This document shows, piece by piece, positions 1 through 13,900 of a stretch of DNA of 64,000 bases. The stretch comes from Branchiostoma floridae (taxonomy: Eukaryota; Chordata; Leptocardii; Amphioxiformes; Branchiostomatidae): contig NC_049985.1 in assembly GCF_000003815.2 (NCBI RefSeq), positions 12,447,226-12,511,225 on the forward strand. Direction: 5' to 3'. Below the pieces are notes generated by a model. The model made no database searches and was not told where the DNA came from. It worked only from the letters and a program-made list of their open reading frames with translations. Each line of letters opens with the position of its first letter. Positions within the stretch are counted from its first letter, which is position 1. The translations under genes were made by a program, and so were the position numbers.

Positions 1-66
1 CTTGTCTTCAAAATCCCTAGCCACCTACCAAGTATCATTAAGATGCATCCACAGCTTCTCGGGGTA

Positions 67-265
67 TACTGTAAATGCATGATTTAAGTTCGAGGTGGCG
101 GGAAAATGGACTTTTCGCGGTGGCTTTAATTTCGAGGTAGCACCATGCACTGTAGTATCTTACTGCCATGGAAAAATGTTCCCAGTGGTTTTAAATTCGC
201 GGTGAAGCGGCCGCCGCAAAAAACGTGAACATTAAACCACCGCGAAAGTTTCTGCATTTACAGTA
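67..265 (-). repeat. TA-flanked MITE, family 'CTGTAAATGCA', copy 1
   Basis: The ends are inverted copies of CTGTAAATGCA, flanked by TA on both sides. The interior has the family hallmarks: GCGGTGG-type CpG blocks and a central block around CCATGGCAGTAAGAGACT, here in reverse orientation. Four more copies lie in this window (11992, 13131, 15209, 25870). It is about 200 bp with no coding capacity. The TA flank suggests, but does not prove, Tc1/mariner-type mobilisation. Confidence 0.8.
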
Positions 266-874
266 TACTATTCTCATAAACATACACACGCTAAAACTGC
301 ACCTCCAGTCACAAACTTGCTACATGTAGGTCATCATATATTATTGACCGGGTAAAAACTAAAATAGTCAATAGGATGATAATCAAGGGTTAATGACCTG
401 CCCTAGGGTGTATACGGCACCACAATTCATGGTTGGCTCATATAACCACAGAATGAATGACCGAGGGACAAAAGGGATCAAAAAGGACCCGGGAGGGAGG
501 GAGGAGAGTGAAGGTGGTGAGAAGCATTTGGACCTGTGGGGCAAGCACCCTCAGCTCTGGACACAGGGTCAGTCCAAGCAAGGAGGTTGAAAGAGGCGAC
601 AGAAACGGAGCCTCGAGCTCAGTACAAAGCAGGATGTTCTATACTAGTCTACAGGCATGTTGTTCTTTGGTACTTGCTATTGTGTTCTGATGGCTACAAA
701 ATTGACAATATCAAGGAAGATTGAAAAAGCAAAACACAACTTTTTAATTTAAAATTTATGTAGAAAAATCAACCCTGGAATAGGCTGCAAAAAATTTTTG
801 CCGCTAACAAGATTTTTAACATCTTCAAAATACTTTTCAGTGTATACTTTGATATTTTGTCCAATATACTCATT

Positions 875-1222
875 CAGGGCTCGAAATACTTTTTTCTGCA
901 TACCTGCACTGGTGCAAGTAACATTGAAAATTACCTGCACCGGACAAATTTTACCTGTACTACTCTGAATTTAGGAAATATGGATCATACTAAAATTGAT
1001 CATCAATTAGGGACCATTGCTATTATTTCTTCTATACTTTATAGGTGGTAACAGTCAATGCAGCTAATAACAATCCACATACACCTACATCATATGACAT
1101 TTATGTTTAAAACCCAGTACATGGACCAGTGCAGGTTAGGTGCATGTAGACACCAGAAATACCTGCACAGCTCCAATTTTACCTGCACTAACGTGCATAT
1201 GCAAGTGGTATTTCAAGCCCTG
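875..1222. repeat. hAT-like MITE with CAGGGCTCGAAATAC ends
   Basis: Left end CAGGGCTCGAAATAC and right end GTATTTCAAGCCCTG are inverted repeats of 15 bp with one mismatch. The interior has repeated ACCTGCAC-type words and no open frame of note. CAGGG termini are typical of hAT elements. The expected 8-bp target duplication is not clear (TACTCATT against TAATTTTA), so the insertion is old or the family differs. Confidence 0.65.
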
Positions 1223-1699
1223 TAATTTTACAACTACAAAAATAGTATCATTAAAAAAGAAGAAATGTCCATTACAATATAATAAGTAACAAAAGTAGAT
1301 GGTTACCGATATACAATGTACACAATTTGTATGACCATGTTTGAAGCTACAATGACCATTGTATCCGTAGACTTATTAACATCACTAAGTATGTCCTTGA
1401 CCACTCTTTTGGTACTGAAAATTAATGACCAGCTGAACTGAAGCTGTGCCTAATAATATTCAGTTCAACTATTATAAACATAATAGATGTACATTGGACA
1501 TAATATCAGAAGAATTGATAGGAGACATCACTTAAAATCCCAGACTTTTCACATGATCAAATCACTTCTCCACCTTGATAATCATGAGAATCTATCTGAA
1601 ACTGAAATGTTATTGTGTTTACAAAGCAATGGTGGTGAAAGCACTCATCACCTTGAAAGGAGAAAACATGTGTAACAAAAACTAACATTCCTTATGGAG

Positions 1700-2358
1700 G
1701 CCATCCTTGATCCTCTTTCTGCACATGTCTGGGTTATTGACCTTGCACATGCAGGTACTCAAACATGGTAGGATTTACCTGTCACAGCAAATTTAATAAT
1801 ACTTTCGTAGTAATCGAGCAACTAAAAAGAAGCTTAAGGATAGACATATGCACCGGGTCAGACAGAATGCTTAGAAAGCATCAAACAATTGGTAACGTTT
1901 GTTACAGTCATTTCTGTACAACATGTTGTAAGCAAGGTGGGATATAAATGGAAGTCAATGACCTTTTTTTGTTTCTTTAAAGAAAACCAGAAAAATTGTA
2001 AAGCGTCACAAAAACGGCCATTTCTAGTCTTATACGTGGATAACATAACTGTGGCAACCATCGTACTCGTGGTGGTAACGTTTGTTACCGAATGGCGACA
2101 GGCATAAACCTCCTCACACAGCCTCCAAGATCAGTGATAGTAGCGATCTGACGTGATCAGACAGAGGGCCTAAGTACTTTAGCTGGTTTCATCTGCCGTA
2201 CAATCATTTTGGGAACTGAATTGTTCCACTTTTGGCTACTATTTGAATTCTTCGTATCTTCTCAGGCGACAGCCATCCTTAATCCTCTTTCTGCACATCT
2301 CTGGGTTATTGACCTTGCACGTGCAGGTCATGGTAGGATTTACCTGTCATAGCAAATT
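1700..2358 (+). repeat. Pair of direct repeats, about 90 bp each, 570 bp apart
   Basis: The block at 1700-1794 and the block at 2272-2358 share a near-identical run through CCATCCTT, CTCTTTCTGCACAT, GGGTTATTGACCTTGCAC, GCAGGT and ATGGTAGGATTTACCTGTCA. Between them, GGTAACGTTTGTTAC occurs twice (1891 and 2073), the second time as the palindrome GGTAAC-GTTT-GTTACC. This may be a partly duplicated old element; the family is not recognised. Confidence 0.6.
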
Positions 2359-4848
2359 TTGCCACTGATGCTAGATCAACTTTTGTTGAAAAAACTGAGG
2401 AAGAATATCTGAATAGACTTATATTATCAATGTCATAACAAATATGATTATTAATAACATTCCTAGAACATCATGATAAAAATATTCCTCAACCTGAAAG
2501 GACACCCAAATGGCACAGCCTTCCTTCAAGTTCAAAACAGCATAGTTTCCTCTAGTTGTAACCTAGTAATTTGAAAGGAAGCTATCAGAGGGCCCAAAAT
2601 TAATGGTATACTTATGGTTGTATCATCCAAGACAATAAATCATACCTATAAAAAGAGCAAGTTGAAAACTAGTCTTGACTGCTAACAGACATAACATACA
2701 AAGCTCAAACATAGTACACATGTTATGTACCACATATACCACGGATAATACACGCATGACATTTTCCCACTCCTCACTTCCCCCAAGTCATTATCAAGTG
2801 CTGATGACAAATTCTTGGATTCTGTTGGAAACAACTTTTCTGCAAACGAAAAATTTGCATCTTTCTCAAGCGAATGTTTTTACACGATAACTTTCCAACT
2901 TCTTTGGCATGAAAGAATGAAAGAACAACTTCTACAAGATTGAAAATTACATGTACTTCAATTTGTTCCAATGTTTTTCACACACAAAAACCCCAACCTC
3001 AAATTCATTACCTAATTTGCTCCAGACAAATCTCACCAAATTTGATTTGTATTACGATATTTTAAATGAAAATTTCACCTATTAATCAAATTTGACTAAA
3101 TACAAAACATTTATGACACATCCTATCACAAGTTTGAGGTTAGGTCAATCAAAGTTGTACAGACTGTAATTGCAATTGGTAACCAATAGTGCAAGGATCA
3201 TAACACTTAACTGTGTTGGGAGGGGTGGTGAAAATCATATCATATGGGTAAAAACAAGGTATCATAATTTGCTGTACACAAATAGAAAGGACAGGGCATG
3301 ATACAGCTTGCAAAATGAGGAAACATCAAGTTAAACTGATGTTTAAATGTGACACTCTAGGACATTGGTCATCAAGTTATGGAAAAGAAAGCATGAGTCT
3401 GTATTGTCTGAAAGGTAAGGGTTGTACATCAACCACTCTACCTGTTGAGCTATTAGTGTTGCATCAGTTCTGTGACTTGACCTTTGCTGATTCAATTTTA
3501 TTCCTGTGCTTCCAGATCCTGTGACTATGAATTTTCTTTTCAATTTACATTGCCATACGTGAAGCTCATGTGTTATTGTTGTTGGCACTCAGTGGCAACC
3601 AATACACATCAATACAAAATGCCCATACTGTTTTGAACTTTTCTGTTGGTCAAAAGGAAAGATGTGTATTGCATAAATGTTTTTCTTTTTGGTCACAAAA
3701 CAATGTTTCACAGTATCACCTCTGTCGCCCCGCCCTCCCCACTATGGTGACACTTCCGCAGGTATTGAGCAATACCCCGGGACAGACATTGCGTCCAATT
3801 CGCACCGTTTAAACGTCGTCAGCACCAAAATCCGCCCAAAATTATCGACAGTTACGTACCTAAGAACATGTTGAAGGTATTCTGACGAAAATTTTCGCTC
3901 TGTTTCTCATAATATAGCAAGGATGGACGGCTAAACCCGTGTGTACAGTTTGTAAACATTCCGCCTCAAACTGAAAATGGCTGTCAGACAGGCTTTCTGC
4001 CCTACTTTTCTGTGTCCTTATAATTCCTTTCGTGACAATATCAAGGCAATTTGTGATTACAGTATAACAGAATCAACACAAGATTGATGTTTTCGTTATC
4101 CAAGAACATCTGGAAAAGATGTCAAACCAACATACTGATGTCAGACTTCCTAGATGAAACTCTGCTTCGTACTAAATAATTGCCGACATGACAACATCGT
4201 GGGTCCACTTACCTGGCAATCTGGAGATCACGAGCGTCCAGGATCCGTCCTGTATCCCGGGCGTCTTGTCACGTTTTTGTCGGTACTTCGCACGTGAAGA
4301 TGTCTTCCCTGTCTCCTTAATTAGATGTCCGCACACCAAGGTTAATCATCGCCACCAAAATTTTCCATCGTAGGCGAGCTGCAAAGATAGCTATGGAATG
4401 ACCCCGAGTTGACCCAGTAATGATGACACAATTTTTGAGTCGTATTTTATGCACATGAAATACCAGACACAGGTACTATTTTTATATTTAGGCTCAGAAA
4501 TTATTTTGTTATAATTTTATCTTATAATTTAGGAAAAAATGTTAAGATAGTTAACCTGATGCAAGAACTCCCAGCATTCAACATTAGAAACATCTCTTAC
4601 CGCACCAAAACGCACAAAATTCTTCGAAAATAGTTTGTGTGTTTGTCAAATTACGTGAATATTCACTTTTTATTTTCAATGCTGGTAACATATTTTACAT
4701 TCGTATTCAACATTTCATTAATGATGGGTACAATATACAATTTCAATGGCAAGTTATGTTTAAAATCTGGAATTTATCTGAATTTCCTTGACATGTAGTT
4801 GCCGTGAACAGATGCAGTCGTTCGCGCGGATCTCAGTTTTCCCTTTCG

Positions 4849-4933
4849 ATGGCCGTACGGCGGAATGGAGTTGTGCTGTTAACCGCCCTCATCTTCCTCC
4901 CGTTCTTCTGGTTCATGCTCTCATCTCGGCCAG
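4849..4933 (+). CDS. MGAT4: Probable first coding exon of MGAT4 (signal anchor)
   Basis: ATG at 4849 opens a short basic tail (MAVRRNG) followed by a hydrophobic stretch ([17 protein letters not shown]) and a CCAG|GTAGGT donor after SSRP. This is the layout of the MGAT4 cytoplasmic tail and Golgi anchor (MRLRNGT plus hydrophobic segment in vertebrates). The problem is phase: this donor leaves one base over, whereas exon 2 at 21718 opens in phase 0 after a strong polypyrimidine acceptor, with an in-frame TAG just before it. Either a small exon of length 3n+2 is missing, possibly in the 21544-21643 gap, or exon 2 uses an internal acceptor near 21755, or the start differs. An in-frame GTG lies at 4804 but is not needed. 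Confidence 0.65.
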
Positions 4934-7900
4934 GTAGGTGCAGACATTCCCAACTTTACCCTGCCCCATTTTCAAGATCATCCGTTATCAAGTTTGTGAG
5001 AAATCGCTTCGTAAGTAAACCGGAACAGTAAAACCCCGGCACCGCTGCCTCCCTTGTTGTGATACAGTTCATACTCGCAAGGTTTCCTTATTTTGATCAA
5101 AGATCGACAAAAACCTGTCCACGTATACATATAAATCTTTGAACCACAATTCTATGTTCTATTTCCGCTGCTGTAGTTTTCCATCTGCCCCTAACAGTAC
5201 AGTACTGTACCTCCACGAGGTTTAGGTTTGCTCAAGGTGTGTTTGCTTATGTTGTGTTTACCTGCACAAGCTCACCTGTGTGAAGCTCTCTTCTCGCAGG
5301 TGTTTGTATGTGTCCTTAAACTAAAGACACTTTGTTTCCTGGTTACATCTCCTACTTATAGACATGTAAGGCCAAGCTTTTGTTTCAATTGATGATAGAT
5401 AAATTTGTTCTTCACACAAAACAGACTAACGTCATGTGAAGATTTGTATTGAAACCATGAGCCAGAATTTCCTGTGAAATATCAAAATATTAAACAGATG
5501 TCGGTCATTTGACAAACCCGGCATAGTCAATACTTACTTACCTGTGTGATAATGATACTAGCACCTTGCTTACATCGTGTGTCATCACTCTCATCAGATA
5601 TGATGTGTTACTCTGCTTCTTGTGTGAAATTTAACAGGTGCCTTCTTCTCATCATTGAAGGACATACAAGTAACATTATATGCATTTACTATATCATACA
5701 GGCTCATGAAATGATGATTATCTTTAGCAATGTCCCATTTACAGCAATATGTGAAGTATGATGTCAGAAATTTCCTTACATTACGACATTCATGTACAAT
5801 GTAGAAGTGTAAGGAAAAACAACTTCCATCTTTTTGTCTTCCTAAGATGTTGAATTTCTTGGCCCCAGACAAAAGATGCAAAGAGCAATCAAGTTACCTG
5901 GTCACTTTTTTTTTATTAGTCGTTAATTAATATATTGGTTCGTCGAATCGTATGAAACAGTATGATACATGTAGTTGTGTGCTTTACTCATAACAGATAT
6001 CAGCTCACAAAACAGATTTTTGCTTGAAATTGAATGTATTGTTAGCGTAAAATTGTAATAGGGGATGTTTATGGGTTCATTGGTACATGTATTCAAGTTG
6101 AATCTGTATCCGGGAGTGTATCATTTTGATTGTTTGGGAGGCAAGGAAACGAGTGCTTGAGGCGGATGTTATGTATTAAATCAGCTGCTTTTTATTTTTC
6201 CAAAATAAGGTGTGATGTCTGAATGCTGTACATATTGTGTGTTTATTTTGTATTTCGTATGTCCAAGTGCAGCGTTATTGTGTGGTAAATATTGGGGGCC
6301 TTGATGTACCGGTACATGTAAGCTGGATTTGATTGATATCGTATGATGGAGCACTTAATTTGCTAGTAATATATTTGTATCTTCCTTTGCTCTGTGGTTT
6401 AGTTGTCTACCAGATGAGACTTTATACAATTGTTTCCATCAAACCTGAAAGTCCATCAAGATGTGTAGTCGTCAGAAAATTCCACTTTGTTGTTACCTCC
6501 GTTTTCAATCTATGTGTTGATCTGTCATGGTGTATGTGTGTCAGTAGTTATTTGAATATTGTAGAGTGACAGGATGTGAGGCTGAAGATGGCACATTGTT
6601 ATATGACTGGAGACTGGTAGGATGGGAAGGTTGTCTTGGCCTGGGTCTAATTTAAGGTTGGTCTAACAAACTGGTAGGAAAGTGTATAGACAGAATTTTT
6701 GAGAAATTCACTATAAGTATAAAGAATGAGATGAATGAAAAATGGAAGCTGTTTACATTTACATTATATGTTGCATGTATTGTATAAAGGAAATCACTTG
6801 GGGCTAAAAACGAATATGAACTATGCACCCAAATCATCTCATTGTCAGCTACGAATCCGTTTACAATACAGTTCACAATTTTTTTTACAGCTTAGGAATG
6901 ATCCATCACCCCATAGAATGTTAATTTTATCTTTTAAAGTCAGTTTAGCTGTATTTTTGAAGTTTCAAACATTGTCAGATCAAGTAAGAGGTGCTAGCTC
7001 TCTCAAATTTTACATGTTACCTGTTTTTTGTGATGAAAATCTCCACCAGGAACCAATGCTGCTACTATAAATATTTTGATGAATACATGAAGACCACTTT
7101 CTCAACGGTACTTGATTACCCAACAGGCCCAGAAACTTGAAGAGCTCCTCTCAAGTTATTTATAGCATGTCGTACAAAGGATTCATTTTCTTTTGTCATG
7201 CCGGGTTATCTCATCAATATATTCTTTCTGCTAAAAAAATACCTGAATTTATAGTGATTGAAGAGATGTACCAGTGCAGCATCAGTAATCCTGAGGTACA
7301 TACCCTTCAGATATTTAGGTGTTCAAGGCCTATATGGTAATGTTTCTTGATGTGTCAGAATGATGAGAGTTGATGTTATGAGTACCCGGTACCGTACAGT
7401 GCTTTGCAAGGGGTGTTATAGTAGTGGCCTTGGTATCAATGGTATGTCCTTCACAGCTTTGTTGAAATAGCCGACTGCAGGAAACAAAGTAGAGATGTAT
7501 GGAAATAGCTCAGTATCCTGGTATCCAGCCATATTATAGCACCAGAGTCTCTTCTGCCATATCCGCAAATATGAAAGTGTACAGGGCACTGATAGAGACG
7601 TAAAGAAGAGTTAGCCTGCTACCTCTTTCTATTGACACCAAAGCATGGGCATTTGCATGTTGTGACCTTGACAAGCTTGAAGACCGACTTGCCAAGGATG
7701 TCCAAGGCTTACAGAACATCGTGACGGACAGACGGACACATGGAGAAGCAGAGTGGTCAGACTCCAGGCAGGTGGCCTGACCTGACGTGACGATGATCAT
7801 CATTCAGTTATTGAACTCACAGCAGAAATGTGTAGCAGTTTATCAACAACTCAACTTCCACCTTGCAACTGGTTCACAGAAAATTAACCAAACCAAACAT

Positions 7901-10900
7901 CATATTGATTAGTAAATGTTTAGTGGAATCAGACATTTTCAGTAGACAGCATCTCCTAATATGCTATTCTATAATTTTACACATAGCCATCTGGTTCCTT
8001 TGTATAATGATATCTACCCAACATACATGTGTGCAATCAAAATGTTTAGAATTTCAACACATTTATAATTTAGACCTAACGTCATCTACAATCTACATTG
8101 AGTTGATGATGACGAACTAGAGCCTAGAACCATAAAGGTGAAGCAATATGGAAGCGTCCCATTAAAACCATAAAGTGTACATTTGAGCTAGCACATTACC
8201 CTAGACAGTTTGGAAATAGGACATCATATACATTAACCACAGCTATAAGAGCTTGTGTGATGTGCCTATCACCGTCATATAACCAGGAAACCTGTTAAAC
8301 AACCCAAGTATTAAATTTTAATGACCTTCTCAACTATCGTTCCTGTAACAAAGCGTTACACTTGGCTATGTGTGTATGAACAGAACTGTGGAAAGAATCA
8401 TTTTTTATGCTATAGAAGACAATGGAAGCAACATTCTTGTGCTGTTTTCACAGTATAGTGTAAGTAAGTAAGTAATGGTGTACAGGTAGTATATTGTCTT
8501 TTATTGCTTTTTTGAGAGAGGTAGAGGGATGCAAGGACCATTTATCAACCATTTGTTGAAATAGTGACTTGTTTTCAGAACCTTCTGCATTGTTCAAGTA
8601 TATCAGTTGTTGCTCAAACTTGCTATATAGTGCAAAGGTGGCTTTATAAGGTAATGTTTTCACATCTGATGTTTTGAAATCAGGACTGTTCCACTAAAAA
8701 TACAGGGGGTTCCATATAAATGTTACTGTTGTGCCTACTGTTTGAATCCCTTTCCATGAGCCCCAGTGCCCTGTGGGGTTAAGTGAGACCACAGGTGACT
8801 AAACACAACCACCACTCAGAGATCCTGTCTGATAATCTAAAATGTAAACTTGAGCTATTATCATGGCAAACAGGGCTCAGTCTGTGGCCAGCTGGTTATG
8901 TTAACTTTGCACTCAATTCTTTCTCATTGTGCTATGATTGATACACGGCTGAAACACCATTTTAGTTTCACATCAGTTCTTTTAGTTAAGATTTACAGTA
9001 TTTGTCTTGTTGCTAATGTCGGCCGAAGACTGCCTGTTGTGACACACTCAGCATGTCCAAGATGAGAAACATCAGGATTCTAGATACTAGTGAGTGATGC
9101 CAGAAGATGTATGTACATAGGTTTGCTTAAACTTTAAGCCTGGAAGCCATATTAGTCCCATGTCTCTTTTGTGAAGAGGACAGAAGAGACTCAGGAGATA
9201 TGATATATCTGAATACCAGGCAAAGGTTTGTTGAGATGAATTCAGTTATGGATTGAACGTAATTGGCTATACAGAAAGTTTTGTTTGGTCACCAATACCC
9301 GGTATTTCAGTAGTGAATATATGCAATGTGATGCAAGAGCAAACTTCGCCCACATATGAGTTATAAGTAAGACAAATGGAGTACCCAGCGATATTCCAAA
9401 ATCTTGTGACTTGCGTAAGAAATGACCCAGATTAGTTCTATGAAGACAGTCTGTGGATTAGATAGGGCTAAACCCTGATGGATATATGCCTGAAGGGGAT
9501 AACTGCCTCAGCAGACGTCACATCTATTCCCAACATTTTTACGTACTTTCTGATGGACGTAAATGTACCTGTACTGATTATCAACCCTGTGCAGGTGTTA
9601 CACTTAACCATACACCACATTATGCCAACGCGATTTGGAACCTTAAATTGGCCAGTGGACACTTCCAGGCTCCTGTCGTATCTACTGCTGCTCAGAAACT
9701 AATCGTCCAGTGACCGTTATCAGTCCTATACAGGTGTCGGTCCATTAAATGTCTCACACAGTTTTAGTGCATTTGGAAAGCAGGAACTGTTTTCAGCCCC
9801 AAGCAATGGTAGTTACCACAGGTTCAACGATACAGTTTAAAATATCACCTAAAACTTTCAATGATTGTTTACCAGTTAGTGCAAGCTGTGATGGCCACAA
9901 AAAGCGAGGGAAGAATTTTATTTTGCCAGTATCATTCTGTAGAAAATTATCCCATTTCTCCTCAGGTAGAAGTGATATGTGGTTTATGGCGTGGACTGGT
10001 TATCAGACCAATACAGGTGTATCTCCATATGTCACATTATACTAAATGGCAGGCTTTTAAACATTGATGGATGTCTGTTTGGTAGACATTAGGGGTGACC
10101 ATACAATAAACATTTGATAGGGGCTCTGCCACACCTTTATAGATGATGAATAAGGATGTTACTGTGGTCAGGGACTTTCTTTATGCACATGTCATATCTT
10201 ATCTGTTGTGGGGAGGGGGGCACACAGAAAGGTTGCCAAACCTAACTATTCTCAACAGAATCATATTGTCTGTGTGCGCATGTTTGTTTCTTACTTTACA
10301 GGGGTGAAGGCTGCCCAACTCTGATTGCCTTCTTTGACATGTTACATGGAGACTTTGTTTATTTGTTTTGTTTTTTAAGGCAGCAAGCAAAAGATGCAAT
10401 AAAAACTGTTAGATACTTTAACACTTCAGGTGTAGCCAGATCATAATCATAAATAAATCATGTAATTTCTTACTGACAAAACTTCTGTTTGACATTGCTG
10501 GGAACCCTGGGCATATGGCAATGACCAACACATGTACATATACAATATGTCATTCCAGTAGGTAAGAGATATCTCTGTCGTGACTTAACACAAAATGTAG
10601 AAACTCAAAACTTAACATAATGTATTATTCTAACCTCTTATCTTGAGAATTGAGTGAAAGGTTCAAAATTAGTGAATTGCAATCCATACTACATAAATGA
10701 GTACTGGGCAAGTATTCTTTTTGCTTGCAAAATTACAGTTTGTCAATAGTCAAAAACTTTTACAAATTGCACAATGCAGGGTGTTCCAAGGCCTGAGTGA
10801 GATTTGGGTTTCCTGGGAAAATGTATGATAAGGAAAGATAATATCCATTGGTTTTCTGTGACCAATAACTTATCATTCTCTATGTGAACTGATACATGAT

Positions 10901-13900
10901 ATCATATCAATTCCCCTAATTGATAGTGAATGTTATAATATAATGTCTGTGCAATTGACGCAAGGAATAGAATTCACATGTGCTCCAAAGCAGTAGCTAG
11001 ACCCACAGTAAGAGGAGGAAAGGAAGAAGAGAATTGAAGATGAACTCCCCGGGTGTGATAGGCGCCTGCTGGTATATATGTCACACAGACATAGATCGGA
11101 TGTCCGCTCTAGACTTGATTCAATCTACTGGATATGTCCGCTTCCTGAGCAAGACCAGAGTCATTTGTCATCCCAAGCACACACATTTTCCTCTGCAACA
11201 AAACCTGCTGTAGGTTTAACTACTACCAGGCATACAGTAAATCAAGCTTTCACTGTGCTTTTATTTTGAGGCTGGAGGTTGGAGAGGAAATGGTTTTTGG
11301 TAGTGTTTCAAGTTTGCAGTTAAGGTCTCATTGATGAGTTTCTTCTTCCCATAGACTTCTATGTATTAATTCGTGGTTTAAATGGGCGCGTTCATAATGA
11401 AGCTACGTGAAATTTCAGCAGATTTTTCATTCTATGTCGAGCACATTTACCCTATATCGTGGGAAAAAATTGCCAATGTAAACTATACGTAGGAACTTTT
11501 TTTATAGCAATTACAAACTACGATTAGTCAATCCCCACAAAAGGCACTTTTTCGCTGCTATTGTACAACCGCACCACTCAGAACCCACGACTGTGTACCT
11601 CCGACCTAGCGCGCGGCTGCAAAACTTTACCTGCTAATTTCTTCAGTTACAAATAAGCTTTCACCAATCTAACTTTTGAGATCAGTTCCGCTGGCTAAAA
11701 GGGAATTTCTCACCACTAAAAACATGCGTCCGTGCAGCCGTTCATTTTTGGCTCGGATCTCTTTTAGGGTCCCCACTAGCGGAGTAATACATCAATGAGA
11801 CCTTAAAACCATTTTGTAGCACTGCTACAATCTGTAATACATTGGAATTGCATATTGGTGGTGTCATGGATTCTCATCAATAGAGAGGATGCTGCAAAAA
11901 CTGCAACAACAAAACGAAAGATTTATTGTACAGCACAACAGCAGAAAGGCCAAACCTATTTGATTTGTTGTCTGTCAGATTTACAAAGAAATACTGTAAA
12001 TGCAGAAACTTTCTCGATGGTTTGATATTCACGGTTTTTGCGGCGGTCGCTCCAAAATGAACTTAAAACCACGGGAACATTTTTCCATGGCAGTAAGAGA
12101 CTACAGTGCATGGTGCTACCACAAACTTAAAACCAGCGCAAAAACTCCCTTTTTCCGCCACCACAAGATTAAATCCCCGCAAGCTTAAATGCATTTACAG
12201 TACTAGAAAACCAACATGAAATCTGAGTGAAGATATTTTGATGTAAGATTTGCTCCCAACCCTATATTTTCATCTTTGCCTCTTGCTACTTTTTACATGT
12301 ATCCAAGATCTAACAAAATAAAGTGTTACAGCCTAATTGGCAGCTATAGATTGAGATGATACTTCAGCTCCAGACCAAAAATGTTGATATTCTACATGAG
12401 TACAAAGTTCTTCCTGATTGGGTAATAACTACAGGTACAGGGGAGGACGAAATAATTTTCCCCACTGCAACACATTAATCACTGCAGGCCCCCAACCTTG
12501 GTTGATATACCGGACGAGACATGCATTCTGTTTGGGAACATGGCAGCAATAAGTAATAGCATACAATGAACATTTATACAAATATACATGTACCTGTGAA
12601 TATGCCGATGAGTTTAAATGTTATAAATATTACAAAGACTGTTTTCAGTTGAAGAGGAATGATGTGGAGAAGCTTGAGGTGGAAAAAATTTGATTTTTTT
12701 GCCGAAACATTATTTCCCACATTTCGATGGTAAAGTTTATTCGTCACATTTTCCACATTCAGAAGGATGGCTATATTGGAACTTTTCACATGTTGTTGCA
12801 AGTTGACCGTCAGGCCTGATCACGAATTCTCCAAACGCACATCTGTGGAAAAGGAAATAAAGTTCAGAAGAGTTGACCCCATCATACCACACATTCTTTG
12901 TGTGCTGGAAGTTTGAAGCCTTGTGGCAACTTGTCTCAATTCTCATCCATCTGCCTTTAAAGTTTAAATGCTAAAGGATGATTAGCAGGAATATATGTTA
13001 GATATTGATTGCAGAGGAAAAAAGAAAATCTTGATATATGTAAATAACAGTTTTGGTATTCAGAATCCTAAGAGGAAAACTTGAATTTGACCAATAATAT
13101 GATATTTCACTCTTACTATTAAACTACACTAACTGTAAATGCAGAAACTTTCGCGGTGGTTTAATGTTTGCAGTTTTCGCGGTGGCTGCTTCACCGCAAA
13201 TTTAGAACCACCGCAAACATTTTTCCATGGCAGTAAGAGACTGCAGTGCATGATGCTACTGCGAACTTAAAACCGCCGCGAAAAGTCCTTTTCCCGCTAC
13301 CGCGAAATTAAATCCCCGCGAACTTAAATGCATTTACAGTATGTGTACCAAGGTACATACTTTTGCCTTGGATTTTGTTTTCATGTTGGTTTTCCAATCA
13401 TCACAATTTTTCTTAACCCAGCAACCAATAAATTTGATTTGTACAACCCAAGCCTTTTTAATATAAACATTGATTTATAGCACTTTCCCAATAATTATGT
13501 ACCTTATTCACGTTGGAATGTCTGACCATTGCTACACTGGCAACTTGCCCGTCAGAAACCACTTTCAATACTCTCTTCAGTTACATGGAGGGTTGACCTA
13601 ATTTCCTTGGAATGTTAGACTTCCAATCAGCCATTCATCTGAGGAATTACTGTTGCAAATGGATTTCTTGAGTCCTTTATCTAAAGACCAATATCTATCA
13701 CCTGTGACATCTCAGTTTCCTCTCTCCATCTTGGTTACAGCCCCTCTCCACCAGGGGCTAGGGCTAAAGAATAAATCTTCAATTCTACATTTTTAATGTT
13801 TTGCTGTCTTTTATATCATACTCAGTCTCAGTTGATATTGTGTAAGAAAGGAGTGTGAATAGACAGAAACAATAATAAATATAAAAATATCTTGACTTCC

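Larger units (their letters stand above)
1..4848. other. Region upstream of the MGAT4 anchor exon; no gene called
   Basis: I find no convincing exon chain here. The region holds one TA-flanked short inverted-repeat element near the left edge, a hAT-like element at 875-1222 and a duplicated 90-base block (1700 and 2272). The stretch 3720-3990 is richer in CpG and contains a GC box on the minus strand, so it could be promoter-like, but no transcript start can be fixed. A minus-strand GTAAGT donor-like site lies near 4220, without a supporting reading frame. Confidence 0.5.

Noticed and set aside
3400-3460. tRNA or SINE head on the minus strand (TAGCTCAACAGGTAGAGTGG)
   Set aside because: It matches an A box, but no B box or stem partners follow; too little to call.
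4180-4390. Minus-strand exon with a GTAAGT donor, divergent from MGAT4
   Set aside because: The open frame has no ATG, no recognisable domain and no partner exon further left; it could be a noncoding first exon but cannot be supported.
7534-7803. Possible retrotransposon C-terminal fragment or exon ([18 protein letters not shown] on the plus strand)
   Set aside because: About 60 codons between stops, without reverse-transcriptase motifs or a clear acceptor; not identifiable.
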